NCBI GenBank assembly: GCA_014379205.1
Contig: JACMME010000015.1
Coordinates: 1-33,009, forward strand
Direction of reading: 5' to 3'
Source: Gemmatimonadaceae bacterium
GTDB lineage: Bacteria > Gemmatimonadota > Gemmatimonadetes > Gemmatimonadales > Gemmatimonadaceae
Length of the DNA: 33,009 nucleotides
Positions 7,800 to 16,517 of this stretch are shown here, in pieces. A program made the translations under genes and the position numbers. How positions within the stretch are numbered: the first letter of the stretch is position 1; the number at the start of each line of letters is the position of its first letter. A model generated the notes under the pieces. The model saw nothing but the letters and a program-made list of their open reading frames with translations, was not told where the DNA came from and ran no database searches.

Positions 7800-8945
7800 A
7801 TGCGCCGCAGCGCGCCGACGGTGCTTCTGGCGGTTCTTCTCGGCCTTCTGGTTGGCTCCTACGTCGTCTATACGCGCACCGTAGTACGGGTCCTTCGTCA
7901 GGATGAAGCCAGGTTGGGGCAGATGTACGGGCGTGTTTTTCGGGCTCTTTCGGATACGAGCAGCGACGCTGGAAACGCGGCGCTGCTCGATCTCTCCCGC
8001 CACATTGCGCGGCTCGGCGTTCCAGTAATCATCACGGATGCGAATGGCCGACCGGCCGCGGCGGAAAATTTGCCGTTTGACGCGCCTCTCACCGACCCGA
8101 GGGTTTCCGCCTATGCTCGGGAGCTCGATCTTGAGAACGCTCCAGTGGCGGAACCTGGCGTTGGCCAGATTCACTACGGTGATAGCCGGCTCGTTCAGGG
8201 TTTGCGTTTCGTTCCGGTCATTCAGTCCGTGCTTCTCGTTCTCGTGCTTGGCGCGGGCGTTTACGTGCTTCGCATGCGTGGGCGGACGGACCGCGAGCGT
8301 GTCTGGACTGGCATGGCACGCGAGTCTGCGCACCAGCTCGGTACACCCTTATCGAGCCTCACCGGCTGGGTGCAACTCCTCGCCGATCGCATCGATGATC
8401 CGTCCGCCGCGGCCGCGATAAAGCACATGGAAGGCGATCTGCTTCGACTCGAGCGCGTCGCGAATCGTTTTGAGCGAATTGGGCGACCGCCTCGTCGCGA
8501 TACCGTCGATCTTTGTGAGCTGGCCCTGGGGGTTACCAGATATTTTCAGGCTCGCGTGCCAACACTTGCGAACCGCGTCACCGTCGCTTCGGCTTGTGAG
8601 AAGGATCCTCTGGTGGTGCAGGGTGACCCGGTGCTGCTCGAGTGGGCACTGGAGGCGCTCGCGAAGAATGCCATTGACGCGCTCGCCGGACGTGGTGGGC
8701 GACTGGACATTTCTGCTGAGCGTGTGGATCCGGGGCGTGTGCGAATTCGCGTCAGCGATGATGGACCAGGTGTGCCACGGGAGCTCCGCCGTCGCGTGTT
8801 CGAAGCGGGATTCTCCACGAAGGAATCGGGTTGGGGCATCGGTCTCTCGCTTGCGCGACGAATCATCGAAGAAAATCATCGCGGACGCCTCGTGCTCGTT
8901 CCCACCGATCGAGGGGCTACCTTCGACGTTATACTTCAGGGATGA
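7800..8945 (+). CDS. Membrane sensor histidine kinase
   Basis: A 381-residue two-transmembrane sensor kinase. TM1 lies at about residues 7-25 and TM2 at about 138-158, enclosing an extracytoplasmic sensor of some 110 residues with no family I recognise. The phosphoacceptor box is ESAHQLGTPLSSL with His178, the HQLGTP variant rather than the common HELRTP. There is no obvious HAMP domain between TM2 and the H-box. The ATPase part has the N-box Asn290 (KNAIDAL), the G1 box SDDGPGVP at 319-326 and GWGIGLSLARRII. A short dimerisation region ends in LERVANRFERIG, as in this kinase subgroup. No response regulator is adjacent. Its TGA overlaps the pcrA ATG (ATGA), and it begins 5 nt after serS, so it is embedded in a housekeeping operon. 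Confidence 0.93.
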   Translation: MRRSAPTVLLAVLLGLLVGSYVVYTRTVVRVLRQDEARLGQMYGRVFRALSDTSSDAGNAALLDLSRHIARLGVPVIITDANGRPAAAENLPFDAPLTDPRVSAYARELDLENAPVAEPGVGQIHYGDSRLVQGLRFVPVIQSVLLVLVLGAGVYVLRMRGRTDRERVWTGMARESAHQLGTPLSSLTGWVQLLADRIDDPSAAAAIKHMEGDLLRLERVANRFERIGRPPRRDTVDLCELALGVTRYFQARVPTLANRVTVASACEKDPLVVQGDPVLLEWALEALAKNAIDALAGRGGRLDISAERVDPGRVRIRVSDDGPGVPRELRRRVFEAGFSTKESGWGIGLSLARRIIEENHRGRLVLVPTDRGATFDVILQG

Positions 8946-11260
8946 CAACATCGGTCACCGAGAACGTGCTGCTGGACAGGCTCAATTCCGCCCAGCGCGA
9001 AGCAGTGCTGCACGGTGAGGGACCTCTTCTCGTTCTCGCTGGTGCCGGATCCGGGAAGACCCGAGTGCTCACCAGCCGTATTGCCTGGCTTGTCGAGCAA
9101 CACGGAGTCGCTCCCGCGCATATTCTCTCGGTCACATTTACGAACAAGGCTGCCAGTGAGATGCGCGAGCGCGTTGCCGCGCTTCTTGGCGAGCGCCCGG
9201 CATCGATGTGGTCGGGCACTTTTCACTCCATCGGGGCGCGCATGCTTCGCCGCGAAGCGCGTCTGGTGGGCCGCACTTCCAACTTCACGATATATGACGA
9301 AGACGATTCCCTTGGCGCGATCAAGCGAATCATGGACAGGCTTCGGATATCGGCGAAGGAGTGGTCGCCCAAGACCATCCGCGGCGCGATCTCGGAAGCG
9401 AAGAATGCGCTTGTCCGGGCGTCCGAGTACGAAGCATTGGCGCGAGATCCAGTATCGCGTGCCGCGGCCGCGGTCTACAGGGAGCTGGAGGGCACACTTC
9501 GGGAATCCAACGCGGTTGACTTCGATGATTTGCTTGTGCTTCCCGTACGAGTGCTGCAGGAGAACCCGGATCGGCTTGGGTCGTACCGCAATCAGTTCCG
9601 GCACATTCTGGTAGACGAGTACCAGGACACCAATCGAGCGCAGTACGAATTCGTCAGGCTGCTTGGCGGAGCGCATGGGAATGTCTGTGTTGTGGGGGAT
9701 GACGATCAGTCGATCTACGGATGGCGAGGGGCCGATATTCGGAACATCCTCGATTTCGAGAAGGACTTTCCCAAAGCAGTAGTCGTGCGCCTCGAAGAGA
9801 ACTATCGGTCGGCTCCGCAGATTCTTGACGTGGCGAACGCGGTCATAGGCGCAAACCAGGGGCGCAGGGGCAAGACGCTACGAGCTACGCAGGCGCCCGG
9901 TGAGCGTGCTACTCTTGTGGCGTGCCTGGACGAGCGTGACGAGGCTCGCTTCGTGGCGGATGAGCTGCTTTTGCGCCGGCGAGCCGATCGTGATCTCGGT
10001 TTGCGAGACATCGCCGTTCTTTACCGCACGAACGCCCAGAGCCGCGCTCTCGAGGACGCGATGCGGCGTCACGACATTCCGTATCGCTTGATCGGAGCAG
10101 TTCGCTTCTACGACAGGCGCGAGATCCGCGACCTCACCAGCTACCTGAAGCTCATAGCCAATCCGTCCGACGACGAAGCGTTCCTCCGCGCTGTCGGTGT
10201 CCCTCGCCGTGGTCTGGGAGATACGACGCTTGAAGCGCTGTCGGCGCGTGCAAGGGAAGCCGGCGTATCCCTGCTTGTCGCAGCCGAGCGGATCGACCTG
10301 CAGCAAGGGTTACGTGGCGCGGCGCACCAGCCGCTCGCCGATTTTGCGCGGCTAATCCGCCGGTATCGAGAGCAGGCCGCGGAGGCTAGCGTCGACGCGT
10401 TGCTCCGAGACCTCATAGAGGAGATCCGGTTTGCGGACTACCTCCGCGGCGAAGGGACTGATGCGAATGATCGCATGGATAACGTGAAGGAACTGATTGC
10501 TGGCGCGGCCGAAACGGTTTCTGACGAGGGCGGAGAAGTGGGACTGACGCCCCTCGATCATTTTTTGCAGAGGGCATCGCTCCTCGCTGGTGCGGACGCC
10601 CTGGATCCGAATGCCGATGCTGTCGTGATGATGACCATGCATAACGCCAAGGGTCTGGAATTTCCGGTCGTTTTCGTGACAGGGTTGGAGGACGGACTTT
10701 TTCCGCTAGCCAAGGCGCACGATGATCCCGCACTTCTCGAAGAGGAACGACGGCTGTTCTACGTGGGAATAACGCGTGCCGAGAGGAAACTTTACCTGAC
10801 TCATGCCGAACAGCGCCGCCGAAATGGTGAAATGCTCCGCTCGAAGGCTTCCAAGTTTCTAAAGGATATTCCGCGCAACCTGCTCGATGAGCGGCCCACG
10901 ATTGCGCTGCGGAGCTCTGGACGCGCGTCGTTCATGGCTGGCAGGCAGGATGGCGGATTCAATCGCCAGCGCGGTGAAGGGGTCGAGCGTGAGTTCATCA
11001 CCTATCGCCCCTCGCTGGAGCGTCCGGGGGTGCCGGTGCGTCTGGGATCCTCGTTCGACGATGCGGCCGAAGTATCACAGGATGCGCCGGAAATCGCCGT
11101 CGGATGCCGCGTCAAACACGCGAAGTTCGGGACGGGTATCATCGCGGAACTCCACGGAGTGGGACGCGACACGAAAGTGCGGATTGACTTCGACGATGTG
11201 GAAATCGGTCGAAAGACATTGGTAGTGGCTCAGGCGAAGCTCGAGAGAGGGTATGAGTGA
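8942..11260 (+). CDS. pcrA: UvrD/PcrA-type ATP-dependent DNA helicase
   Basis: A 772-residue superfamily 1A 3'-5' helicase involved in DNA repair and in clearing proteins from DNA. The motifs in order are Q-motif LNSAQREAV, Walker A AGAGSGKT (33-40), motif Ia SVTFTNKAA, Walker B VDEYQDTN near 224, motif III GDDDQSIYGWRGAD, motif IV LEENYRS, motif V MTMHNAKGLEFPVVF near 563, and motif VI RRLFYVGITRAERKLYL. The C-terminal segment VGCRVKHAKFGTGIIAEL...KVRIDFDD is the Tudor-like domain of PcrA/UvrD that contacts RNA polymerase. The ATG at 8942 was chosen because it overlaps the kinase stop and precedes the helicase fold; the longer open frame from 8831 lies inside the kinase gene. The stop overlaps the gatC start by one base. 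Confidence 0.95.
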   Translation: MTTSVTENVLLDRLNSAQREAVLHGEGPLLVLAGAGSGKTRVLTSRIAWLVEQHGVAPAHILSVTFTNKAASEMRERVAALLGERPASMWSGTFHSIGARMLRREARLVGRTSNFTIYDEDDSLGAIKRIMDRLRISAKEWSPKTIRGAISEAKNALVRASEYEALARDPVSRAAAAVYRELEGTLRESNAVDFDDLLVLPVRVLQENPDRLGSYRNQFRHILVDEYQDTNRAQYEFVRLLGGAHGNVCVVGDDDQSIYGWRGADIRNILDFEKDFPKAVVVRLEENYRSAPQILDVANAVIGANQGRRGKTLRATQAPGERATLVACLDERDEARFVADELLLRRRADRDLGLRDIAVLYRTNAQSRALEDAMRRHDIPYRLIGAVRFYDRREIRDLTSYLKLIANPSDDEAFLRAVGVPRRGLGDTTLEALSARAREAGVSLLVAAERIDLQQGLRGAAHQPLADFARLIRRYREQAAEASVDALLRDLIEEIRFADYLRGEGTDANDRMDNVKELIAGAAETVSDEGGEVGLTPLDHFLQRASLLAGADALDPNADAVVMMTMHNAKGLEFPVVFVTGLEDGLFPLAKAHDDPALLEEERRLFYVGITRAERKLYLTHAEQRRRNGEMLRSKASKFLKDIPRNLLDERPTIALRSSGRASFMAGRQDGGFNRQRGEGVEREFITYRPSLERPGVPVRLGSSFDDAAEVSQDAPEIAVGCRVKHAKFGTGIIAELHGVGRDTKVRIDFDDVEIGRKTLVVAQAKLERGYE

Positions 11261-11574
11261 TGGCAATTTCACGTAACGATGTGCTTCATATCGCCGGTCT
11301 CGCGCGCCTGGAGCTGACGGAAGACCGGATTCCCTCTCTGGTTGATCAGCTGAACGGGATTCTCGGACATATGGAGGTGATATCTCAGACCAAGGTCGAC
11401 GGCGTCTGCGGATCGGAGGGCGTCGGTGACGCTGGCCTGCCGCTCCGCAAGGACGTCGGCCCTCCATATCCGCTTGCACTTCCGCCCGAGAGTTTTGCGC
11501 CTTCGATGCGAGAGGGCTTTTTTATCGTGCCGCGTCTGGCAACGCACCAGGACGCCATGGGAGATCAGGAGTGA
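11260..11574 (+). CDS. gatC: Asp/Glu-tRNA(Asn/Gln) amidotransferase subunit C
   Basis: A 104-residue small subunit of the GatCAB transamidase, which wraps around and stabilises GatA and GatB. The family pattern is present: ISRNDVLHIAGLARLELTE, then the helix around IPSLVDQLNGILGHMEVI, a flexible middle, PLRKDVGPPYPL, and the C-terminal EGFFIVPRL. The ATG at 11260 overlaps the pcrA stop by one base (TGATG) and has AGAGAGGG about 10 nt upstream; a GTG three bases earlier is less likely. Its stop overlaps the gatA GTG (GTGA). Confidence 0.95.
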   Translation: MAISRNDVLHIAGLARLELTEDRIPSLVDQLNGILGHMEVISQTKVDGVCGSEGVGDAGLPLRKDVGPPYPLALPPESFAPSMREGFFIVPRLATHQDAMGDQE

Positions 11575-13001
11575 CGTCTCCGGCGATCGGACCGAGGCCC
11601 GACAGCATAACCGCGGTCGCGCGTTCCTTCAGCCGGATGCGCGAGCTTCGTGCGCAGGATCGTGACGGACTGAACCTCGTGCTTTCCCACGACCAGGAGC
11701 GCGCCGCCGCGCAGGCGCGCGAGGTCCAGCGCGAAATGGATTCCGGGGTCGAGTTGGGGCCGCTCGCGGGAGTTCCGTTCATGGCCAAGGACAATATCGC
11801 CACGCTGCATCTCCCGACAACTTGCGGGTCGCGCCTGCTCGAAGGCTACGTGTCGCCTTACGAAGCAACCGTCATCACTCGTCTACAGCGCGGCGGCGCA
11901 ATCCTCGCGGGAAAGACCAACTGCGACGAATTCGCCATGGGCTCCTCCACCGAGCACAGCGCCTACGGACCTGCGCGAAACCCGCTGGATCCTTCGCGCG
12001 TGCCGGGCGGCTCGTCCGGAGGCTCGGCGGGTGTTGTCGCGGGAGGCATCGTCCGCGTAGCGCTTGGCTCGGAGACCGGCGGATCGGTAAGACAGCCAGC
12101 CTCGTTTTGCGGAATCGTGGGAGTCAAGCCGACGTATGGGCGAGTGAGCCGTTACGGTCTCGTCGCATTCGCTTCGTCGCTGGACCAGATAGGAGTTTTC
12201 GGAGCGAGTGTGCACGATGCCGCCACCGTTCTGGAAGTGATCGCCGGACGGGACACACTAGACTCAACAAGCACCGAGCGTCCCGTGCCGAGCTACCGTG
12301 AAGCTGCGGCCAAGACGATGAAGGGTGTCGTCATTGGCCGACCCAGGGAATATTTTGCGTCGTCGCTGGATCCCCGCATCGCCGCCCTTTGTGACGGCGC
12401 TCTTGCTCAACTGCGCGAGTTGGGTGCGGTGGTCAAGGATGTATCGCTACCCAATACTGATCTTGCGATACCCGTCTACTATATCATCGCGCCTGCGGAA
12501 GCCTCCTCCAATCTCGCCCGCTATGATGGCGTACGGTACGGCAGACGCGTGACTGGAGATGGCTTGAGCGGCATGTATGAGCGCACGCGCTCGCGCGGGT
12601 TTGGAGCCGAAGTCACGCGGCGAATTCTCCTTGGAACCTATGTGCTTTCTGCTGGCTACCGCGACGCGTATTACAAGAGGGCGCAGCAGGTGCGAACACT
12701 GATAGCCGAGGACTTCCACACTGTGTTCACTGCGGGCGTTGATGTCCTGTTCACTCCCACGGCACCAAGCACCGCGTTCGAACTGGGCGCCAAGACCGAT
12801 GATCCCTATGCGATGTATCTCAGCGATATCTTCACAGTGACGGCCAATCTCGCCGGAGTGCCGGCGATGTCCGTTCCGATCGGTCGAGTGGACGGCCTTC
12901 CAGTCGGTGGTCAGTTCATCGCACCACATTTTGGCGAGCAGGCAATGTTCGGAGCCGCTTTTGCGCTGGAGCGCGCCCTGGGCGCCAGGGCACACCAATG
13001 A
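11571..13001 (+). CDS. gatA: Asp/Glu-tRNA(Asn/Gln) amidotransferase subunit A
   Basis: A 476-residue amidase-signature enzyme that frees ammonia from glutamine for the transamidation of Glu-tRNA-Gln and/or Asp-tRNA-Asn. The Ser-cisSer-Lys triad is visible: Lys in VPFMAKDNI, Ser in the Gly-rich GGSSGGSAGVVAGG loop, and the nucleophilic Ser in GSETGGSVRQPASFCG. The substrate region SRYGLVAFASSLDQIG is intact. The length is normal. The start is GTG at 11571, overlapping the gatC stop. The TGA overlaps the gatB ATG, so the three subunits are translationally coupled in the order C-A-B. Whether the complex serves Gln, Asn or both depends on which synthetases the genome has, which this window does not show. 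Confidence 0.97.
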   Translation: MTSPAIGPRPDSITAVARSFSRMRELRAQDRDGLNLVLSHDQERAAAQAREVQREMDSGVELGPLAGVPFMAKDNIATLHLPTTCGSRLLEGYVSPYEATVITRLQRGGAILAGKTNCDEFAMGSSTEHSAYGPARNPLDPSRVPGGSSGGSAGVVAGGIVRVALGSETGGSVRQPASFCGIVGVKPTYGRVSRYGLVAFASSLDQIGVFGASVHDAATVLEVIAGRDTLDSTSTERPVPSYREAAAKTMKGVVIGRPREYFASSLDPRIAALCDGALAQLRELGAVVKDVSLPNTDLAIPVYYIIAPAEASSNLARYDGVRYGRRVTGDGLSGMYERTRSRGFGAEVTRRILLGTYVLSAGYRDAYYKRAQQVRTLIAEDFHTVFTAGVDVLFTPTAPSTAFELGAKTDDPYAMYLSDIFTVTANLAGVPAMSVPIGRVDGLPVGGQFIAPHFGEQAMFGAAFALERALGARAHQ

Positions 13002-14470
13002 CGGCCGCGGCGGTGCTGCCAGCGTCCATTCGTGACCGCTATGAGATGGTTGTCGGGCTGGAAGTACACGTACAGCTCAAGACTAGAACAAAGGCCTTTT
13101 GCAATTGTTCCGCTCAGTTCGGTGGCACGCCCAACACCAACACGTGCCCTGTTTGTCTGGGGCTCCCGGGCGCACTTCCTGTCCTGAACGCTCAGGCTGT
13201 AGAGCTAGCGGTGCGCGCCGCGCACTCATTCTGCTGCAAGGTTAACGAAGTTTCGATTTTCGCCCGCAAGAACTACTTCTATCCCGATTTGCCCAAGGGC
13301 TATCAAATCACGCAGTACGACCGGCCACTTGCCGAGCATGGCCGCCTAGTCATTGGAGAGCGACCTGACAGCTCGCCTGTGACGATCCGCATCACGCGAG
13401 TGCACCTGGAGGAAGATGCGGGCAAGTCGCTGCACGACCGGTACCCGGGTTCCACCGCTATCGATCTCAATCGCGCTGGGGTGCCGCTCATCGAGATTGT
13501 GAGCGAGCCGGATCTGCGCTCCTCCAGGGATGCGGGCGCGTATCTCCGGGTTCTGAAACAGACACTCGAGTTTTTGAGCGTGAGCGATGTGAACATGGAG
13601 GAGGGGAGCCTGCGCGTCGACGCCAATATCAGCGCGCGACTCAAGGGGGAGACAAGGCTCGGTGTCAAATCAGAAGTAAAGAACATGAATTCCTTCTCCG
13701 GGGTGGAACGCGCGCTCGAGGCGGAGTTCGTTCGCCAGTGCGGCCTGCTGGACGCGGGTGAGCCCGTCCTGCAGCAGACGATGTTGTGGGACGCTACTCG
13801 CGAAGAGGTGAGACCAGCGCGCTCGAAGGAGGCCAGCCACGATTACCGCTACTTTCCGGAGCCCGATCTCCCCCCGCTGATCCTCTCACAGGATTGGCTT
13901 TGCGAAATCAAGGCTGAACTGCCCGAGCTTCCCAAGGACAAGCGCGCAAGGTTCGTCAAGGAATACGGACTCGGTGCAACCGATCTGGATGTGCTCACCT
14001 CATCGCTTCCTCTGGCGGATTACTTTGAAGCCGTAGCGCGCGAATACGGCGACGCCAAGACAGCCGCCAACTGGGTCATGGGCGAAGTCCTCGGCTCACT
14101 GCGGACGACGAACACGAGTATTGCCAGATTTCGCGTACGGCCACCCGATCTGACTGGGTTGTTGAAGCTGGTGCGCGACGGCAAGATCAGTCATTCAGCG
14201 GCGAAGCGCGTCTTCGCGAGCATGCTACAGACCGGCGACCGTCCGGAACAGATAGCGGAGCGTGAAGGTCTGATCCAGGTCAGCGACTCCGACTCCCTTG
14301 GCGCCTGGGTCGATGCGGCGATTGCGGAAAACCCAAAGGAGTGGGAACGGTATCGCGGCGGCGAGAAAAAACTTCAGGGCGTTTTTGTCGGGATGATCAT
14401 GAAGAAGTCTTCCGGCCGCGCTGACCCCAAGCGTATCAATCAGATCTTGTCGGAGCGCGCTGGCGGGTAA
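12998..14470 (+). CDS. gatB: Asp/Glu-tRNA(Asn/Gln) amidotransferase subunit B
   Basis: A 490-residue subunit that phosphorylates the tRNA-bound Glu or Asp and performs the amidation. The N-terminus has the family signature EMVVGLEVHVQLKT, then the zinc-site cysteines in AFCNCSAQFGG and NTCPVCLGLPG. The catalytic cradle follows with FYPDLPKGYQITQYD, HLEEDAGKS, DLNRAGVPLIEIVSEPD and SEVKNMNSF. The C-terminal YqeY-like tail domain that binds tRNA covers the last 150 residues or so (KISHSAAKRVFASML). It overlaps gatA by 4 nt. Its last 31 bases overlap tail-to-tail with the phospholipase C-like gene on the other strand. Confidence 0.97.
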   Translation: MTAAAVLPASIRDRYEMVVGLEVHVQLKTRTKAFCNCSAQFGGTPNTNTCPVCLGLPGALPVLNAQAVELAVRAAHSFCCKVNEVSIFARKNYFYPDLPKGYQITQYDRPLAEHGRLVIGERPDSSPVTIRITRVHLEEDAGKSLHDRYPGSTAIDLNRAGVPLIEIVSEPDLRSSRDAGAYLRVLKQTLEFLSVSDVNMEEGSLRVDANISARLKGETRLGVKSEVKNMNSFSGVERALEAEFVRQCGLLDAGEPVLQQTMLWDATREEVRPARSKEASHDYRYFPEPDLPPLILSQDWLCEIKAELPELPKDKRARFVKEYGLGATDLDVLTSSLPLADYFEAVAREYGDAKTAANWVMGEVLGSLRTTNTSIARFRVRPPDLTGLLKLVRDGKISHSAAKRVFASMLQTGDRPEQIAEREGLIQVSDSDSLGAWVDAAIAENPKEWERYRGGEKKLQGVFVGMIMKKSSGRADPKRINQILSERAGG

Positions 14471-15363
14471 AGCGGCTCGGGCAGATCTGCAGAGTAATGC
14501 AGTTCCGTCTCGGGCATTCCGAAGTGACGGCCAGCCTGCTCCGCAAGGCGGTATTCCATGCCGCTCTTCCGGGCGTCTCGGCGCACCTGCTTCGCCAGCT
14601 TTAGCGCGCTATCTCCCGCCGGATCGAGTGCGTACGCTTCCGAATCACCTGCGCGTTCCAGCAGATCCATGATATAGTCGAAGGACCGTGCGAGATACTT
14701 GCCCACTTCGGGATCGCTCAGGTCCCACCGACTATTCTCAGCGGCAAGTTGAAATATGCGCTGCCACGATTCCGTGTCCGTGACGAAAACCATTCCACGG
14801 AAGATCCGGCGATTGGTGCGTGTGCTGAAAATCGTGGGACTGAGTATCCGATCCAGATGGCCATCGGCCAGGCTGTGATCCAGCAAAATCACGTCGCGAG
14901 CTCGCCGCCCATACCGCTCTCCCAGGTGCGTCTCGAAGCGGGTTTCCCAGTAGCTATGGCCAAGTCCTGACGTCTTCGAGGCGATAACGAGGTAGCGCGG
15001 GACGAAAAAGTTGTGTGCTACCACATCGGCCGCCAGATGCGCGAGATAGCCGAGGCCAAAGGCGCGCATCCGGTCATCGCGCGCCTGATCATGGATCTCC
15101 ATCCCCACATTCCACGAATGACAGTGGCGGCCGGCTGGGGCGTACTTCTTCGCAATGCTGGTATCGGCGGCGATGGATCCATACAGGAAATCATACGGGA
15201 ATGCCGCAAGAAGAGCCGCAATTGCGGGAGGCAGGCTGGCGAGTGACCGAAGTACGGCTTCGCCAAGGAATATGTGTGTGCCTGGCGCCCAGGCGTACGC
15301 CACCGACGGCAGCAGCGCGATGGCGAGAAACGCCACCGCGCACCAGCCTGCTATGCGGCGCAA
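14440..15363 (-). CDS. Secreted zinc-dependent phospholipase C-like protein
   Basis: A 307-residue exported protein of the zinc-dependent phospholipase C / S1-P1-like fold. The signal peptide (two Arg, hydrophobic core at about 5-20) ends in AYA before Trp25, so cleavage would expose an N-terminal Trp. In Bacillus PLC the N-terminal Trp amino group is a zinc ligand. Other likely ligands are His30 (WAPGTH), Asp58 or Asp67, His80/His82, His91, His109, Asp113 and His117 (YLAHLAADVVAHNF). The start is TTG at 15363, with no obvious Shine-Dalgarno. It lies 33 nt after the upstream small membrane-protein gene and overlaps the end of gatB by 31 nt. Substrate (phospholipid or otherwise) is not established. 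Confidence 0.75.
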   Translation of the reverse strand: MRRIAGWCAVAFLAIALLPSVAYAWAPGTHIFLGEAVLRSLASLPPAIAALLAAFPYDFLYGSIAADTSIAKKYAPAGRHCHSWNVGMEIHDQARDDRMRAFGLGYLAHLAADVVAHNFFVPRYLVIASKTSGLGHSYWETRFETHLGERYGRRARDVILLDHSLADGHLDRILSPTIFSTRTNRRIFRGMVFVTDTESWQRIFQLAAENSRWDLSDPEVGKYLARSFDYIMDLLERAGDSEAYALDPAGDSALKLAKQVRRDARKSGMEYRLAEQAGRHFGMPETELHYSADLPEPLYPPARSDKI

Positions 15364-15396
15364 TCGCGACGCCGAAGTTGGTCTATGGGTGTTCGC

Positions 15397-15867
15397 CTAG
15401 ACGCCCAGGCGCTTCCTCTGGCGCCGGATGGCCTTGCGAAGATCCGCCAGTTCGTGCGCAACTGTGTCGTTGATCGCCTCGCGGGCGGAAGACAAATAGT
15501 CCCCGACCTCTTCAGCTATCTCCTCGCGAGGGATGCGATTCCACATCTCACCGCCTTGCTCGCCAAGCCAGCCTGCTCCGCGAGCGGCCTGTCCTCCCGC
15601 CCAGAGCGCTCCGCGTGCGCCGTGCCGGCCCGCGAAACTGGCACCCCGGCCGGCGGCGCTCACAACGGTGCGGATCGGCCGGCCGCGAGGTCCACGCCGC
15701 AGCAGATAGGTCGCGGCAGTACCTATGGCGACACCCATAATCATCGCGGTGAGAAGGTCGAACTGATCGCGCTCGATATCGGAGCGCGGTGTCTCACTCC
15801 CGCGTGCGCGGCCGGATGCGCGGCCGCGGCTCGCGGTAGGCTTGGGTCGGGTAGTCGTCGTCTCCAT
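15397..15867 (-). CDS. Small basic membrane protein, YtxH-like
   Basis: A 156-residue protein with a Lys/Arg/Thr-rich N-terminus (residues 1-35), one hydrophobic segment at about 40-56 (LLTAMIMGVAIGTAATYLL), a Gly/Arg/Ala-rich stretch with repeated Ala-Gly-Arg-Gly patterns, and a C-terminal amphipathic helix (EEVGDYLSSAREAINDTVAHELADLRKAIRR, split here only by description). The layout resembles YtxH-type general-stress proteins, but I cannot assign a function. The ATG at 15867 has GAGG about 9 nt upstream. The first 74 bases overlap the end of the upstream gene in another frame. The order downstream of a DUF948-like gene is typical of YtxH/DUF948 pairs. Confidence 0.65.
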   Translation of the reverse strand: METTTTRPKPTASRGRASGRARGSETPRSDIERDQFDLLTAMIMGVAIGTAATYLLRRGPRGRPIRTVVSAAGRGASFAGRHGARGALWAGGQAARGAGWLGEQGGEMWNRIPREEIAEEVGDYLSSAREAINDTVAHELADLRKAIRRQRKRLGV

Positions 15868-16429
15868 CGTAGAATTCCTCGTAGTCTGGGTCTGTAAATG
15901 GCGGCGCGCCGGCTGCGAGCGCTTCGCTCTGGAATGTTTCGGCTCCTACTCGAACGCCTCGAACGGTCGCGGCAGCCGCGACGAACGCTCCTTCGGCCTC
16001 ACGCTGTACCACCTGCAGCAGAGCATTGAACTCGTTCAGCCGCTGCTCCGAAAGCGCGAGCGCGTGATTCAGCCGCTGGTTCGCTTCGGCAATCGTCCGG
16101 TTCACCTGCTGCACGTCAACCCGGATAGATGTCGTGATATAATCAACATTGTCGCTGATGGTGCTCACGTGCCGGACGATGGGATTGATGTCGCCGTACA
16201 CCCGTTCCAGAAGCTTGTTAATCTTCTCATAGCTCTTTCTGAAATTCCACGCCGCCGGCACGAGAAAGACAGTCAGCACCAGCAGCGCTACCGACATGAG
16301 ACCGCTCGCTATGCTGGTCACGGTCTGAAACGCAGTCTGCTCCGAGACCTCTTTGGTGAAAATTGTATCCGAGACGGCCGGAACCTGCTGAAGCAGCAAG
16401 AACAAGTGCGCCTTTAACAGAGCGGGCAT
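15794..16429 (-). CDS. DUF948-like membrane-anchored coiled-coil protein
   Basis: About 211 residues with a hydrophobic segment (roughly SVALLVLTVFLVPAAW, residues 45-60). It is followed by a long helical region with the DUF948-like pattern KSYEKINKLLERVYGDINPIVR...ISDNVDYITTSIR and then DVQQVNRTIAEANQRLNHA. The C-terminal tail is acidic then Arg/Pro-rich (EEFYDGDDDYPTQ, RPRIRPRTRE). Function is unknown; family members are membrane proteins often paired with YtxH proteins. I set the start at the ATG at 16429; the frame continues to a GTG at 16510, but that stretch looks like intergenic repeat. No Shine-Dalgarno is visible for either start. Confidence 0.65.
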   Translation of the reverse strand: MPALLKAHLFLLLQQVPAVSDTIFTKEVSEQTAFQTVTSIASGLMSVALLVLTVFLVPAAWNFRKSYEKINKLLERVYGDINPIVRHVSTISDNVDYITTSIRVDVQQVNRTIAEANQRLNHALALSEQRLNEFNALLQVVQREAEGAFVAAAATVRGVRVGAETFQSEALAAGAPPFTDPDYEEFYDGDDDYPTQAYREPRPRIRPRTRE

Positions 16430-16517
16430 ATCATTGAGCCAGAGTGAGGGGTAACAAAGCAGCGCAGCCACACCAACCCCGCAAACTACGAATTGCAAAC
16501 CGGGGGCCACTCAACAA

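Noticed and set aside
14440..14470. Convergent overlap of gatB and the phospholipase C-like gene as a sign of misannotation
   Set aside because: Both frames are well supported by family motifs, and a 31-nt tail-to-tail overlap is common in compact genomes.
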